A DNA stretch of 64,000 nucleotides from Trogon surrucura (GCA_020746105.1 CM036618.1:116319308-116383307); one strand, 5' to 3'; shown: positions 1-11,357, numbered from the stretch's first letter. The notes: generated by a model not told the origin, from the letters alone. Program-made: numbers and translations.

Positions 1-1438
1 CCAGTCCCTGATGGCTCAGCTGAGAGATGAGCCACAGGCTCCGTGTGGGGCATAATGTGAGCTGCGTGTGGTTCCCCCTTTGTTAGATTTCTGTGTGCCT
101 TACATTTTAGAAGGCACTTAAATGCTTTGCCATATAGGGATAATTTGCCATATCAGGGCATTGAGAGTTTGCTGCAGCTGAAATACTGTCATCTTTCTTG
201 AGGGATGATACTGCTTGTAGAAGCGTGGTCTCATAGTGTTTTAAACAGCAGCTTGTGGTACTGTATTATAAGTTGCACTCCACTGATGTCTTTACTAATC
301 ATAATTACGCCTGAGGGGAAGTAAATACATTCCTGCCGATGCTGAGATTCAGCAGCTTTAAGAAGTTTGATATTCTGCTAGGTAAATCAATGTGACTTTG
401 TTGTCTTCCATTTCCACTGGCAAAGGAAGTGCAGCGCTGCAGCGATAAATAACAAAGCAGTATAAACTCACCTGTTATGGTGCTCCAGGCCATCTGATAA
501 CAATGAGTGAACTCTAAATCAAGGAGATCAGAAGTGGATAAGCTGCACTTGCCATACTTACCTCACCTTGATTCAACCCCGTGATTCTAACATTAAAATA
601 ATGCTACCTTGTCTTTTGGTAGAGCTTGACAAAACTGTTATTCTTCATTTTCCTTGAGAGGAAGAAGATACCCGTGTATCTCAACTTGAGGGGACATGGT
701 CAGAGTCATTAGTGGCAGAAGAGGAGTGGGTGCTATTTTTAATTGGAAAGGTCAACACACACGCTTTCACATCCCATCACACCAGCACATCGTAACCTAG
801 AATGGGCTTTGTCAAATCAGATCAGGGTGACTGGAAGCTGTAACTTAGAACACGCACAACATTTTGTGGTTGTGTTTTCTTCCCGTAACTGTAACTTAGA
901 ACACCCACAACATTTCGTAGTTGTGTTTTCTTCCAGTAACCTGTGTAACCATTGCTTTGTTGCCGGCTGTCACGCTAGAGTCGCTATTTACAGGCTTTAA
1001 AGCTAAAGGGGAGTTTTCAGCCAGCAAGATCTCATGGCAGCTGCAGAACTGACTGTAAATCTGCGTGCTGGTCACCTGGTTGCCCCCCAAGAACACGCTG
1101 GGGTGAGAGGCTCTGTCTCTGGTGAGGGCAGCTTTGTACTCCGGGGTCAGGGACAACCTCTTCTCTCACTTGCTTCTATTTTCCCTGTAACCACTTCTGC
1201 TTCGCGGCCATGATAGCCCTGGTTCTGCAGGGATCCCGTGGTATTTGGGAGGGAGCACCTGCCTGCCTTTCCTAGGTGAGAGAAGCTGCGGGTTGAAAAG
1301 CTCCAAGGATGGGCAGGAGGGCAGTACCAAAACATACCCCGATCTCTGGGTTGCCCTCTCCCCAGCTCAGGTGATGAGCTGTTGTCAACTGTGATTTCAT
1401 GTATAACATGCCTGTTTTAAACCCTTTTCTCTCCACAG
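1..1438 (+). other. SLC24A3: SLC24A3 intron (5' part cut by window edge)
   Basis: Non-coding sequence ending in a pyrimidine-rich tract and CAG acceptor just before the first visible exon. The exon upstream of it lies outside the window. It contains a 51-bp tandem duplication (838-939, listed separately). No coding exon, RNA gene or recognisable transposon was seen. Confidence 0.8.
838..939. repeat. 51-bp tandem duplication with internal hairpins
   Basis: Two head-to-tail copies (838-888 and 889-939) differ at four positions by direct comparison. Each copy carries CACAAC and GTTGTG about eight bases apart, so each can fold into a small hairpin. The open frames across it only mirror the duplication and are not taken as genes. 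Confidence 0.9.
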
Positions 1439-1464
1439 TTTATTTATGATGAAAAAGTTTCCTG
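1439..1464 (+). CDS. SLC24A3: SLC24A3 (NCKX3) exon, 26-bp micro-exon, first in window
   Basis: First of ten visible exons of the plasma-membrane exchanger NCKX3, which by family knowledge swaps Na+ in against Ca2+ plus K+ out. It starts after CTCTCCACAG, ends at a GTAAGT donor, and encodes FIYDEKVS plus two bases of a Trp codon. This is the short loop and start of the last helix of the N-terminal membrane cluster. The ten exons sum to 1263 bases (420 residues plus stop) with no frame conflict. Human NCKX3 has about 640 residues, so roughly the first third is off the left edge, including the signal peptide and alpha-1 repeat. NCKX3 is preferred over NCKX4 because of the loop sequence and the C-terminal ending MCRDH. 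The exon is tiny and not a multiple of three, so it must be included to keep the frame. Confidence 0.85.
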
Positions 1465-2953
1465 GTAAGTGAGTCCTTTTCCTTTGTTTCTCGTTGCACC
1501 ACAAAAGCTGCGATACATGGGATTCGTCAGGAGAGGAGGGGAAAGCTAAAAAGTTCTGCAGGGCGATTCAGGTGGCAGTTTCTAGCGGTGTGAGAAACCT
1601 CAGCACAAGATGGGCCAGAAAAACTCATTTTCTGAGCCAGAGAGGAAAGTGTAGAAGGAGGGCATCACTGGATTCCAGTGGTGGCAGTGGCTCTGCCCAC
1701 CCTGCAGCAGCCTGGGGACGGCGATGTGCTCAGCAGAGGCAGCAACTGCTACTCAGGATGTCAGATGCCTGGGAATGGAAAGGGCCACCCAAGCAGTCAT
1801 AAATGTGTCCCAACATTTGGATTTTTAATAATTTTAAAAAAAGAAAAAAAACCAGCCAAAAGCTCCTAAGGCAATATTAAAGAGCGAATGGCCAATTTAA
1901 AGAAAGAAAAATGAATAAATATGTATGTTAGTATCCCCGTGGATGTGCTTAAATGTGATGCAATAGGTATGGTAGGCTAGAAGGGCTTTATACACTTTTA
2001 GAAATGTACTTTCAGTTGTTTTACTTTCATGATTTTGTTTTCAGCACCTCTCAGGTCTTGTAGAGTGACAGTGGTAGCTTTGATTTCACTCACAGCCAGT
2101 ATTATTTAGATTACAAGCACTAGGGGGAGTCAGGCTCTTTGGGTTGCATGTTTTCTTGAACTCGTTCTCACTGGGGGATTTATGTTTAATTTCAGAGAAG
2201 GATTTCTGAAACACTGAGTTTTGCAATGGCTTGTTTTCCTTTGTTTTGGTTTTTTTTTAACTAAAATTGACTCAAGGCCAAATCGTATTTGACTGTGCCC
2301 TTCAACTAAAACACATCAGTGCGGAAGCTGAATGTTGAACTCCAGAAGCAGGGAATGAGATATGGATATGGTTAGTGCAATGTCTCAAAATCCTTAAAGA
2401 GAAAACAGCCTGTGAGTTTTAGTATATAGCAGCCTGATAATGGATCATTTCCACAGGGACAAGCAGTTTGCCTTAGAGACCTATGCCAAATCCAGCATTT
2501 TGGTCAATGAAAAAGATAATCTAGAAACAAGTTCTGAAAGTCATATTCTGTTTTGTTTTCCTAGAAATTTTATTAGCCTGACACAAAAACAGTGGAGAAA
2601 AAGCCTGACATTATCTAATCAGTGGTTTAAACTGCTGTCTGCTGTGTTCTCAGCGGTCATGCAGCAGCAGTAGCGAAAGAGCGGCTGCCCCTCGTTCAGG
2701 GTGTCTCTGCCTGATCGGTGTGCTTTTAGCATTGTCAAAAAGCCCAGTGACCTGCTCCACACCCAGGTGTCATGTGTGGGTGTACGAGCCATTTTTCTAT
2801 GCATCCCCTTTTCTAGAGGTGTGTTGAGACAGCCCAGGAGGGTCAAGCCTTTCCACAAGTTTGTGGAGTGACAGACGGGGGAATGGCTGAAGCTCGGGCA
2901 GCTGACTGCCGTGCCCTGCTCTGATGCTTTTTCTATGTTGCTCTTGTTTGCAG

Positions 2954-3007
2954 GTGGGAGTCCTTAGTGTTAGTGCTGATGTATATCATCTACATCATTA
3001 TCATGAA
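2954..3007 (+). CDS. SLC24A3: SLC24A3 exon, last helix of the N-terminal membrane cluster
   Basis: The exon follows TTGTTTGCAG and ends at GTAAGT. With the two bases carried over it encodes WWESLVLVLMYIIYIIIMK (last codon split). The hydrophobic run is a complete membrane helix, and the preceding SWWES motif is characteristic of the NCKX family. In known NCKX topology this helix leads into the big cytoplasmic loop, which begins in the next exon. Phases match on both sides (2 in, 2 out). Confidence 0.93.
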
Positions 3008-4396
3008 GTAAGTCAAATGCACCCTCGGCTGGTTTAGATTACCCTGTCATATACTTATCTGTAATTTATCCTGATGGGGCACGAAGGGGCTGCTTTTCCC
3101 AACAGCACAGATCCGAGGATCAGACATCTAAAGGTGGATGATCCTTTACGGATCTCGACTTGGGTGAAACAACCAAGGCTAATGCAGCAAGTCTGTGGCC
3201 AAGTGGAGAGCCAGATCTGTCTCTGAGTCCCACCAAAGCAGCCTCTTCTGACTTCTCTTCAGCATCCCTGCTCAGAAATAAACACATGGGAGATTCCAGT
3301 CTACTTTTTATAGGTGCAAAACTCCACAGCGATTTGTTCTTGCTTGCTTGGAGGCCCATGGTAAAACTACAGTGCAATCAGCATCGATTATCTGAGCATC
3401 TGACCTGTGTAACTTCTGTCATGCAAGTTCATACTAGCAAAGCCTGGTCTGTTCTGCTGTTTGGTTCCCCTCCTCCTGCCTTGTTTTTAAAAGCCAATGG
3501 AAAGGAAACCCAGATTTAAACTGGAACATTCAACAAAACCTACCAGCTGCCGAGCACACCAGTGGTCTTGTCTCAACAAGTAAGAGTAGAGATTTGTTTT
3601 GAAATGATGAATAGAGTAAATATTATGAGAGTAATTCTCAGTGAGAATGGCAAAACACGCAGGCTGGGTTGAAGGGAACGTGAGTCAGATTTCATCTCAC
3701 TTCTAATAATTAGAAACTTTTTCTTTAAAATGGAGGGTAGCTTTCACCCATGCAGCAATTAACTGACTGGCACAACAGTTGTAATTTCTGAATCTAGAGT
3801 GGATTTTTTTCTGAAGGCAGTGCTGTAATGTGAACAGATGTTTCAGACCTGTTTGGATATAGCTGGAGAGGTTCTCGGCCCTGCTAGGGAACTTGGCCAG
3901 ATGTTCACAGTGGTTTTACCTTTGCCTTTGAGTATCGTGGTGAGGTCCTTGGCTCATATTTGTATCAAATAAGAAACAAAGATTGTTTTTTTCCTTCCTC
4001 CAAAGCTGAGACAGAACTTAGCCTATGGCCTTGTGTTTCTGTGGTAGGTCTTCACAGGTAAAAAACCACTCACGCTTAGGTGTGATTACGTGATAAAAAA
4101 TAAATTTGGATGATGACAAGTAATCATTCTTTGCTATGCAGAATGTTAATTACATGTAATACATAAGCACAGATGTCATTCGAGTTTCATGTCTTGTATC
4201 TTTCTCAGCCTTCTGGGTGTGGAGACATTGCATTGTATGCAGTTTAGTTAGAGCTCGAGCATACTGTGGCTGGATTTCTTTAAAACTGGAAGACTTTTCT
4301 TCCCTCCTTTAATTGGATCATGCAGGGTATGAGTCTAGGAAAGGAATCCACGTAGACGAAGCAAAGGTACATCTAGAGTTTGTTTCATTTTTGCAG

Positions 4397-4530
4397 GTAC
4401 AACTCAACCATACATCACTGCTTTGAAAGGAAGACAAAAAACTCTACAAATATGGTGAACGGTTTAGCAAATAACACGGAAATGGACGATAACAGCAACT
4501 GCGATGCCACAGTGGTCTTACTAAAGAAAG
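4397..4530 (+). CDS. SLC24A3: SLC24A3 exon, start of cytoplasmic loop
   Basis: The exon follows a TTTTTGCAG acceptor and ends at GTAACT. It reads YNSTIHHCFERKTKN, then NMVNGLANN, an acidic DD pair, NCDATVVLLKK, and leaves one G for the next codon. This polar, cysteine-containing segment matches the membrane-proximal part of the NCKX3 cytoplasmic loop. The NGLANN and CDATVVLLKK blocks are the main reason for choosing SLC24A3 over SLC24A4. The donor is followed closely by the antisense coding-like block at 4.6-5.6 kb, which lies wholly within the next intron. Confidence 0.94.
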
Positions 4531-4592
4531 GTAACTGTTCCAGTAAGTCACCCCGCTTGCTTGCATCATTCTCAATGCTACAAGTCTGTCTG

Positions 4593-5544
4593 CTAGTTAC
4601 GTGGTGTGGACTGCTTCTGTCTTATCAGCCATGAAGTAGGCAGGGAGGTGGCCCTTTTATAACCCTCCTGGGGGCATAGTGTGGTGCCCCCAGCCTCCAC
4701 ATCCTTTGCCACTGGAGGCAGCTCAGGCCTCCTCTGGGTACCTGCTGCTGCTGGACGAGTGGCTTGCTGAGAAGGACCGTCTCGCACATCTCCCTCGTCC
4801 TTTACTGGGCAATGTGGACAACATGACTTTTTGGGGGGTATTTCTTTCTGGTCACAGGGGCATCTTGTGCAGCTGCAGGTTGAATGGGAGGGATCACGGC
4901 AGCTGTCGGTGTAGCAGTGGTGTTTGCTGTCGAAGCTGGAGTAGCGGTGGTGTTTGTTGCGGGAATTTGAATAGCAGCAGAGCTCGTTGTTGGCGTTTGA
5001 GTAGCTGTGGTGTGTGTCACGAGGGCTCATGGGGTCTGAGCATCTGCAGGGCATGTCACGAAGCCTCGCGGGGTTCTGAGCAGCTGCAACACGTGTTGCC
5101 AGGTGGGCAATTACACCTGCGCCGGTGCTTAACCAGATGCCACACCATAAAGAAAATCGAAAGAATTGCTGTTAAATTCAATGAAAATGATAAAAACGTG
5201 ATATTTTGATTGTTACAACCATATCTGAAATCCTCAGGGTTGGGTGGAATCAGGCTGATGAGGAAGGCAGCAGTGTGGTTTCTGGGGTGAGCCCAATTTC
5301 TATGTGGTCGCAGGAGAGGCAGCACAGCGCTTGCATGCAGCAGCAGCACCGCCGTGCAAGCCGCCCACTTCGGTTTGCAAACCCCTCGGGACTCTCCAGG
5401 GGAAGATCTGGTGCTCTCTCGGCCAATCAAGACTGAATTATCAGGGCAATCGGCAGAGCTCGGTCTCACCCCACGCTGGGTCCTAGGTTCTCTGTTAAGG
5501 ATTTGGGCCACGAGTAACAGATGCTCTCTACTTACCCCTCTCAC
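4593..5544 (-). other. unidentified antisense coding-like block in SLC24A3 intron (possible retroelement remnant)
   Basis: Overlapping minus-strand open frames lie here. The frame at 5544-5056 has 162 codons and ends with a hydrophobic stretch (NLTAILSIFFMVWHLVK) followed by basic and cysteine-rich residues. It is followed by a Thr/Ala/Pro-rich frame at 5020-4802 (repeated TTATP-like units, then TRKKYPPKS) and an alternative Ser/His/Cys frame at 5054-4593. The rich frames coincide with a diverged tandem array, so repeat structure may explain part of the openness. CCAAT-like and TATAAAA-like motifs occur on the same strand. I do not recognise a family. Options are an old retrovirus-like insertion, a minisatellite with chance frames, or an unannotated antisense transcript. 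Confidence 0.3.
4885..5090. repeat. diverged tandem array, roughly 40-bp period at its right end
   Basis: On the minus strand two clear copies of about 40 bases share TGCTCAG, CCC, GAG and CGTGACA at matching positions. They run into shorter degenerate units rich in GCTACTCC and ACACCAC. The array underlies the Thr/Ala/Pro-rich frame. Boundaries are approximate. Confidence 0.55.
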
Positions 5545-5639
5545 TTCTCAAAAAGGAACAGGGCAGAGAGACTTAAGGGTTGGGGAGGAAAACTAAAACA
5601 GTGTTAGTGAAACAATAAAAGCACTAATGAGGAAATAAT

Positions 5640-7319
5640 GAAATATATAGAAAGATATACAGAACCAAGTTTGGAGCCCCCCTGCCCCCGCCATGGCAAT
5701 CACCAGAGATGCTGCAGAGCAGGCACATGGGGATTCCGAGACTGGCTTCAGCAGCAGGTGGGGACTGAATTTAGGAGCTGGATTCAGGAACTCATGGATT
5801 GGGATTGAGGGCAGAAGAACAGTTGAAACCGCCCTTAGACACTGGCCATTGAAGAAGAGGGCTTAACACCTGTGATCCCTCATGTGCTAAACTGTATTTA
5901 CACAGCAACAGTCAACAAGCGTGTACAGTAACTGCTTGGGATTTTTTTGTACACCTATTCCTCAGAAGTAGCAGCCCACCCCAACCCTCATCACTGGTTT
6001 AACTTGAGAAGGAGCTATGTCTTCTCTGAAGCAGTTCTGGTCTCTGTCTAAAGATGGGTTACCTTTTTAATTTTTGCTAGATAAAAAAAAAATAATAAAA
6101 ATGGGTCTCTCTTCCTGCGGTGTTTGAAAGACGTAGTCTGTATGCAGTGGGCAACTTAACATAAAGTGTAGAGGCGTTTATTTGCTGACACCAAACCCGC
6201 TGAGGCTACCAGAGGCCAACAACCATGTTATTGCCCTGTTGCTGAGGGAAGGCTTTTGTGAGCGCTGCACACTCTGATTTGGGGAAGCTGCTTTTCTGGA
6301 AGCAGCTGTCTCTGGGGCTCTCAACAGTGAGGCTGTGCTGGAAAGGTGGCAACGCTCTGTACCAGTAAAGCTAGACTGGTAAAGCTGGGTAAGCATAAAC
6401 TCAGGGCTATCTAGGTTTACCCAGTGGCCTCAGGGTTAGGCACAGATGAGACAGTTCAGATTGTGGGATTGGGTTTAAAAATCACCGGAATATGCCTTTG
6501 CATGACACTGTTCAGCTGCTGGTAATTTTTTGGTTTGGACACTTGTGGTTACTCAAATATCTGAGGAAGGAAGATGAAAGGATTGCTTCATTTTCCTGCA
6601 GACTGTTCCTGTCTTTCCCTGGCAATGGGCCACCGGGGGCCCAGGCAGGCGAGTGGCAGTGCCGTGCACGCCGGGCTGTAGCATGGGATTGCAAGCAGCA
6701 CCCGTGTCAACAGGGTGCCCGAGGGTTTCAGACCCTACCCTTTGTTTTCTGAGGCCTCTTCTGAACAGAGGACCAAAAAAAAATAAACCAAACAGAAGGA
6801 TTTCTGTATTTAGGGCAGTTCCCCGAAGTGCCATGCAGGAAATGCCATTGTGGAAAAAGGACAAAGAAAAGCTGTCTGACTGTTTTGATTTTTTTTTTTT
6901 TTTTTGTATGTGGATGACCACATTTATCTGTCCCAATCTGTGGAAACTTAGTCAGGAAAAAAAAGTGCCACAAAGGCCAAGGAGATGCTCTTCTGTAAGA
7001 CTGACAGTGATATTAATCAATGATAATGCCATGAAACATTTGCCAGTGTTCAGCGCTGATTTTAGTAATACAAAGCAGAAATACATTGGACAAGATCAAC
7101 TTATTGTTGGCCACTTACTTAAAGACAGAAATATAGGATGTGTAAATCTAGTAAAAAAAGTAATGGCAGAAGAGGCATGTTTTGCATGGGTGTAGCTGAA
7201 GGGATGGTTCTTTCAAAGGACTTCTGGAACCTGTGGTTTTATTCATCTGAGAGCCATGTAGGGTGGAGAGAGAAACTGCTGGAAGAAGACCTCAATTTCT
7301 CTTTGTTTCTTGGCTGCAG
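5640..7319 (+). other. SLC24A3: SLC24A3 intron, no gene seen
   Basis: The intron continues to the acceptor CTTGGCTGCAG before 7320. It holds a T17 run at 6889-6905 and otherwise unique-looking AT-rich sequence. Open frames here are short and mutually overlapping. None has splice context or a recognisable domain. Confidence 0.7.
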
Positions 7320-7480
7320 GAAATTTCCACCGCAAAGCCTCAGTGATCATGGTGGATGAGCTGCTGTCTGCCTACCCACATCAGCTTTCTTTTTCCGAGG
7401 CTGGGCTCCGGATCATGATAACCAGCCACTTTCCTCCCAAAACACGTCTCTCCATGGCCAGCCGCATGCTGATCAATGAG
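7320..7480 (+). CDS. SLC24A3: SLC24A3 exon, central cytoplasmic loop
   Basis: The exon starts with GA, completing the Gly codon begun in the previous exon, and ends exactly on a codon at AATGAG|GTATGT. It encodes NFHRKASVIMVDELLSAYPH, then QLSFSEAGLRIMITSHFPPK, then TRLSMASRMLINE. The segment matches the conserved NCKX3 loop. HRKASV is a basic-Ser motif of the kind basophilic kinases can use, but no phosphorylation is shown here. Reading through the donor gives a longer open frame, which is intronic and not part of the gene. Confidence 0.95.
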
Positions 7481-8060
7481 GTATGTCTTTTGTCTCCCTC
7501 CCTGTCTTCTTCTGAATTTGCCTTTTTCTGTAGCAGTGTTTGGGTCGATATGGAACTTCTGTGTTTCTCTTGGATCTCTGATAACATTTGCACAGATACT
7601 ATCCTTCTGGCACTAACTTCACTAAGTCATCACTTGCCATCTGTCCCCATGGAGATTTTAGCAGAGGAAGTTTCAAGTTTTTATGTGGTTGTGTTACCTG
7701 TAGATGTTGCTCACAGGAGGCGCCCCCTGCATTGATCTGTCATTAATATCACTTGCACTTTTTTAGTAATATGGTACTCCAGTGAGCCTTCACTTAGTCT
7801 GGCCCAGGTCTTGGAGTACTCCTGGGGTCAATTCTCCAGCCTTTTGTCCTTCTCCTGTAGGAGCTGTACATGTAAGATTTATCTAGTCATCTTCACACAA
7901 GTATCATGTTATACCTGACCAAAATTATCTCCTTTGCTTTTAAAACCAGATTTTTCAAAAACTCTGCACATCTCTTTCTCTGTTCCTCCCTTTCTCTTAG
8001 AAAAATTGATTTTTTAAAAAAACCCTGTCTTTCAGCAAGACTTTGTGCCTGTATTTACAG

Positions 8061-8337
8061 AGACAAAGGCTGATCAACAGCAGGACTTACACCAACGGTG
8101 AGTCAGAAGTAGCGATCAAAATACCTATCAAGCATGTGGTTGAGAACGGAACAGGCCCCAGCAACTCCACTGATCGGGGCGTGAACGGCACACGGCGGGA
8201 CGACGACGTGGCTGAGGCTGGGAACGAGACCGAGAATGAGAATGAAGATAATGAGAACAATGAAAACGATGAGGAAGAGGAAGAAGATGATGACGATGAT
8301 GACCATGAAGGGCCATACACACCTTTTGACCTACCCA
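8061..8337 (+). CDS. SLC24A3: SLC24A3 exon, acidic cytoplasmic loop
   Basis: The exon follows GTATTTACAG and ends with one base (A) of a codon at GTAAGA. It begins RQRLINSRTYTNGESEVAIK, continues through VENGTGP and RGVNGTRRDD, then enters a very acidic stretch. That stretch has ETENENEDNENNENDEEEEE followed by six Asp and one His, ending in EGPYTPFDLP. A long acidic run is typical of NCKX cytoplasmic loops. The DNA is a GAA/GAT/GAC/AAT codon repeat prone to length change. The opposite strand shows Ser- and Ile-rich open frames that are shadows of this repeat. This is the longest exon visible (277 bases). Confidence 0.95.
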
Positions 8338-9195
8338 GTAAGAAGCTTCTGCATTTTGTTTCACACAGCAAAACTCAGTCTGGGTATGCCAGAAAGCATC
8401 CCAGACATCTGTTGAAGTGTCTCTGAGAGCTTCCATCAACCTGTAGCTTGTGGTGTAGTTCGTGGTCACAGGTAAAAGATGGGAGGAACTGGGAAGCAGC
8501 AGGAACTTCTCAGGATGCAGACTTCTGGGCTTGGAGGCACCTCTTCTGCAGCTCACACCTTGGCCTGGCGCAGCTGTTGCAGTCAGAGGGGAGAAGCAGC
8601 AATTTCCACAGGGTGGTTCCTGCCCTCAAAACCTGGGTCACCCTCTGGAGACACCCCTCTCTGCTGACTGCAGAGGAAGCTGAGGGTGGTGGGGCTGCTG
8701 GCAAGGTGCCTCGCTGCAGGCGAGATGTGTCTGCACCTAGACCTTACCTTTGCTGGGAAGAGAGGGACACTCTCAGCTCGGTGGTAAGGAGTGATGCTAG
8801 CAGAGACAAGGCAGTGGTGGTGCTGATGTGGAGTGGAGGAAAAAGAAGGTCCTGGGCACCTCTGCTTCCTGCTGTTGACTGGGCACAGCCACAGTGTCTT
8901 CTCACCCTTTCTGGAGGGCTCAGAAAGTCAGGACGGGTACGTGACTTGTGAAAACACATGCCTTCAGGGTGCTGAGCACTACGCCTGCAGGATGGAGATC
9001 TCCTTTTTGCCAGGTCCCTCTTACCCCATCGGGGCTCTAGTCCCGGGATGATAATAACATATCCCTGCCCTACCTTTGACTCACAATTGCCACAGCTGGC
9101 AAGGTCTGCTGTGTTGCAGACAAACCGGAATGCTGTGGGGACTGGTCCTGCCCATTACAGGTGAGATACGTTTTTGGGAGCTCCTGTTCAGATGT

Positions 9196-9231
9196 CCTTA
9201 CTCAAACAACATAACTGTAGTTTGAGTAAGG
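9196..9231. repeat. 12-bp perfect inverted repeat
   Basis: CCTTACTCAAAC (9196-9207) and its exact reverse complement GTTTGAGTAAGG (9220-9231) flank a 12-base spacer inside an SLC24A3 intron. No function is implied by the sequence. Confidence 0.85.
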
Positions 9232-9287
9232 AAAAAACCTGAGCCTTGGAGAGAGCAATTAGATGTCCTGTGGACCGTGACACTAAA

Positions 9288-9626
9288 TTCATAGTATGGG
9301 AAAGGTTGGCATGGACCTCTGGAGATCTCTGGTTCAAACCCCTGCTCAAAACAGGTTGCCCAAGGCTGCCTCCAGTTGAGGTTTGATTATTTATAAGGAT
9401 GGAGATACCAGAGTCTTTCTGGGTACCTATTCCAGTGTCTGGCCACCCTTGTGGTAGAAAAAAAAAAAAGGAAAATGTACAACTTACAGTAGCGTCTATT
9501 CTAGATTACCCTTTTTGCAAGTTGAATCCATTAGCTTGTATAATTTCCTTGTGCATTTCTGTGAAGGCACAGTTTCCATCTTTTCTGTACCCTCCTGTTA
9601 GGTGGTTGAAGATGGATTAGATCTCT
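9288..9626 (-). mobile_element. CR1 LINE 3' fragment, old, antisense
   Basis: The left end resembles the reverse complement of a CR1 3' end: TTCATAGTATGGG, then GGACCTCTGGAGATC, then CCCCTGCTCAAA. It continues with degraded matches to the region upstream in the element, ending near TTAGATCTC. It is interrupted by an A-rich run around 9458-9470. Divergence is high, so the right boundary is approximate. Confidence 0.65.
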
Positions 9627-9909
9627 GTTTAGAACTTGCTTTTACTCGTGCATGTAAGAACTTGACCCAGGGAGGGTAGCAGGTTTGATGTGACTCATTA
9701 CAGCACACACTCCCAGGGAGGTACTTCATACTCCTTCCCTGTGCCCCTCCCTGCCCTCCCATCACACTGTCATCTTCTGAACAAGGATTGTCTGTGGGTA
9801 GCTGTGTTAGGCTGAGGTGTCCCTGGCATCTTGCTGGTTCATATTAACATTAACATTCTGGACTAGAGCAGACGAGAATTGTGATTGTTTTCCTTTTCTT
9901 GTTTTACAG

Positions 9910-10076
9910 CTGGCAAGATAGAAATCTTGAAGTGGCTCTTCACATGGCCGTTGAGTTTTCTCCTGTACTTCACAGTGCCCAACTGTAACAAACCCCACTT
10001 GGAAAAATGGTTCATGGTTACCTTTGCTTCTTCTACCCTCTGGATTGCAGCTTTTTCTTACATGATGGTGTGGATG
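9910..10076 (+). CDS. SLC24A3: SLC24A3 exon, first two helices of the C-terminal membrane cluster
   Basis: The exon follows TTGTTTTACAG, completes a Thr codon, and ends on ATG|GTATGT. It encodes GKIEILKWLFTWPLSFLLYF, then TVPNCNKPHLEKWF, then MVTFASSTLWIAAFSYMMVW. Two hydrophobic helices are separated by a short polar loop. The WPLSF and TVPNCNKP motifs are typical of the NCKX family. The segment re-enters the membrane after the cytoplasmic loop and leads directly into the alpha-2 repeat of the next exon. Confidence 0.96.
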
Positions 10077-11242
10077 GTATGTACCACCTAAAGCAGAAAC
10101 CTGCCAGCCTGGTAGAGGCAGCAGAAGTGGGTTCTCTCATCCTAGAGAAACGTGTAGTAAGTTCTACATACCTGAATTTTTAGATGAGAAGCCTTAAGTC
10201 TGCTTCCATTTCTATTAGACCTGTCTGTTAGACATAGAGAAGAAAGTTAGAGGCCAACAGCCATGGCCTTTGAACTTGGTTCAGGGCTGGAATTTCACGC
10301 AGATGCTTTAACCTAGGGAAAAACTACTTTTGCACCAGTTTAATACCTCCTTGTTGTGCAAAGCAGTGTAAAGAGGCCCTGGTTCTGGGAAGAATCTGGC
10401 CCTAATAGCTTTTCCTTTTCTTGGAGCAAGCAAGCGAGCTTGAGAGACAGTTGTGGATGGTAAGGCTTTGAAGTCAGCCTGAACAAAAGCAAGACATTCA
10501 GCCATATTCTTGCACAACTACTCTGGTCAACAGGGACTTAATTCTACTTCATTATCCTAAAGGTAAAAGGGGATAAGTAAAAATGAGCACAAGGAAATCC
10601 AAGCATAGTTGGCCCTGTCTGGGTCACTGGGTCTGTTAGCTTGCTTCAGGCCTCATTGTGTGGTATGTGTAGGTGAAAAGTGTAAATTGCGCTCGATAGG
10701 ATGACAGCAGTACTGCAGTGTGGGTCATGTTCCTTTTGCAGCAGTCTGTACTCTTAAACAGACTCAGACAATGATGGGTCATTGGCACTGGGAGAGGGTC
10801 TCACAAGGGAAGCCTGGTTTTGGGCTGCTGTGCTTACGCTGGAGCACGTGAGTTGTTGTCTGTCTCTGCATGGGACTGGGAGAGCACAGAGATACCTCTC
10901 TAAAGCACTGGCTGCTGCTTCCCTGCTGGAAAGGAGGCAAGAAGACAAAACAGAACAAAAAAAACCTTCACTGCCTTCACAGTTCATTCCTGTAGTAAAT
11001 GCAAAAATGAATGCCAGGCTTTTCCCTGCAAAAGGAGTTACAGAAGAGGGGTTTTTATTTTGTTTTGTTTTCGATAACCCATATAACCCTGAAAAAGGAT
11101 AAAGAAAGTTACTTGTTTCATTCTGCTTTTCATCTGTGAGGGTGTTTTTTTTCCAAGAATCTTGGATTTTGCAGAATTGGGCCAAGCTGGTCCCTGATTT
11201 TAATTCTCGTAAACAGCTTAACAGTTTATTTCCTCTCCTTAG

Positions 11243-11357
11243 GTGACAATCATTGGCTACACGCTGGGAATTCCAGATGTGATCATGGGCATCACTTTCT
11301 TGGCAGCTGGAACCAGCGTGCCGGACTGCATGGCAAGCCTTATTGTAGCAAGGCAAG
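11243..11357 (+). CDS. SLC24A3: SLC24A3 exon, alpha-2 repeat part 1
   Basis: The exon follows CTCTCCTTAG and ends with one G at GTAGGT. It encodes VTIIGYTLGIPDVIMGITFL, then AAGTSVPDCMASLIVARQ. This is the first half of the alpha-2 repeat. The GTSVPD motif matches the ion-binding helix of Ca2+/cation antiporters, and its Ser and Asp are intact here. The exon boundary inside the alpha-2 repeat (after ARQ, split Gly) fits the next exon exactly. Confidence 0.97.

Noticed and set aside
838..939. CRISPR-like array
   Set aside because: There are only two adjacent copies with no spacers, in vertebrate intronic DNA.
8087..8371. Minus-strand Ser- or Ile-rich frames opposite the acidic SLC24A3 exon
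   Set aside because: They are the reverse reading of the GAA/GAT/GAC codon repeat and have no exon context of their own.
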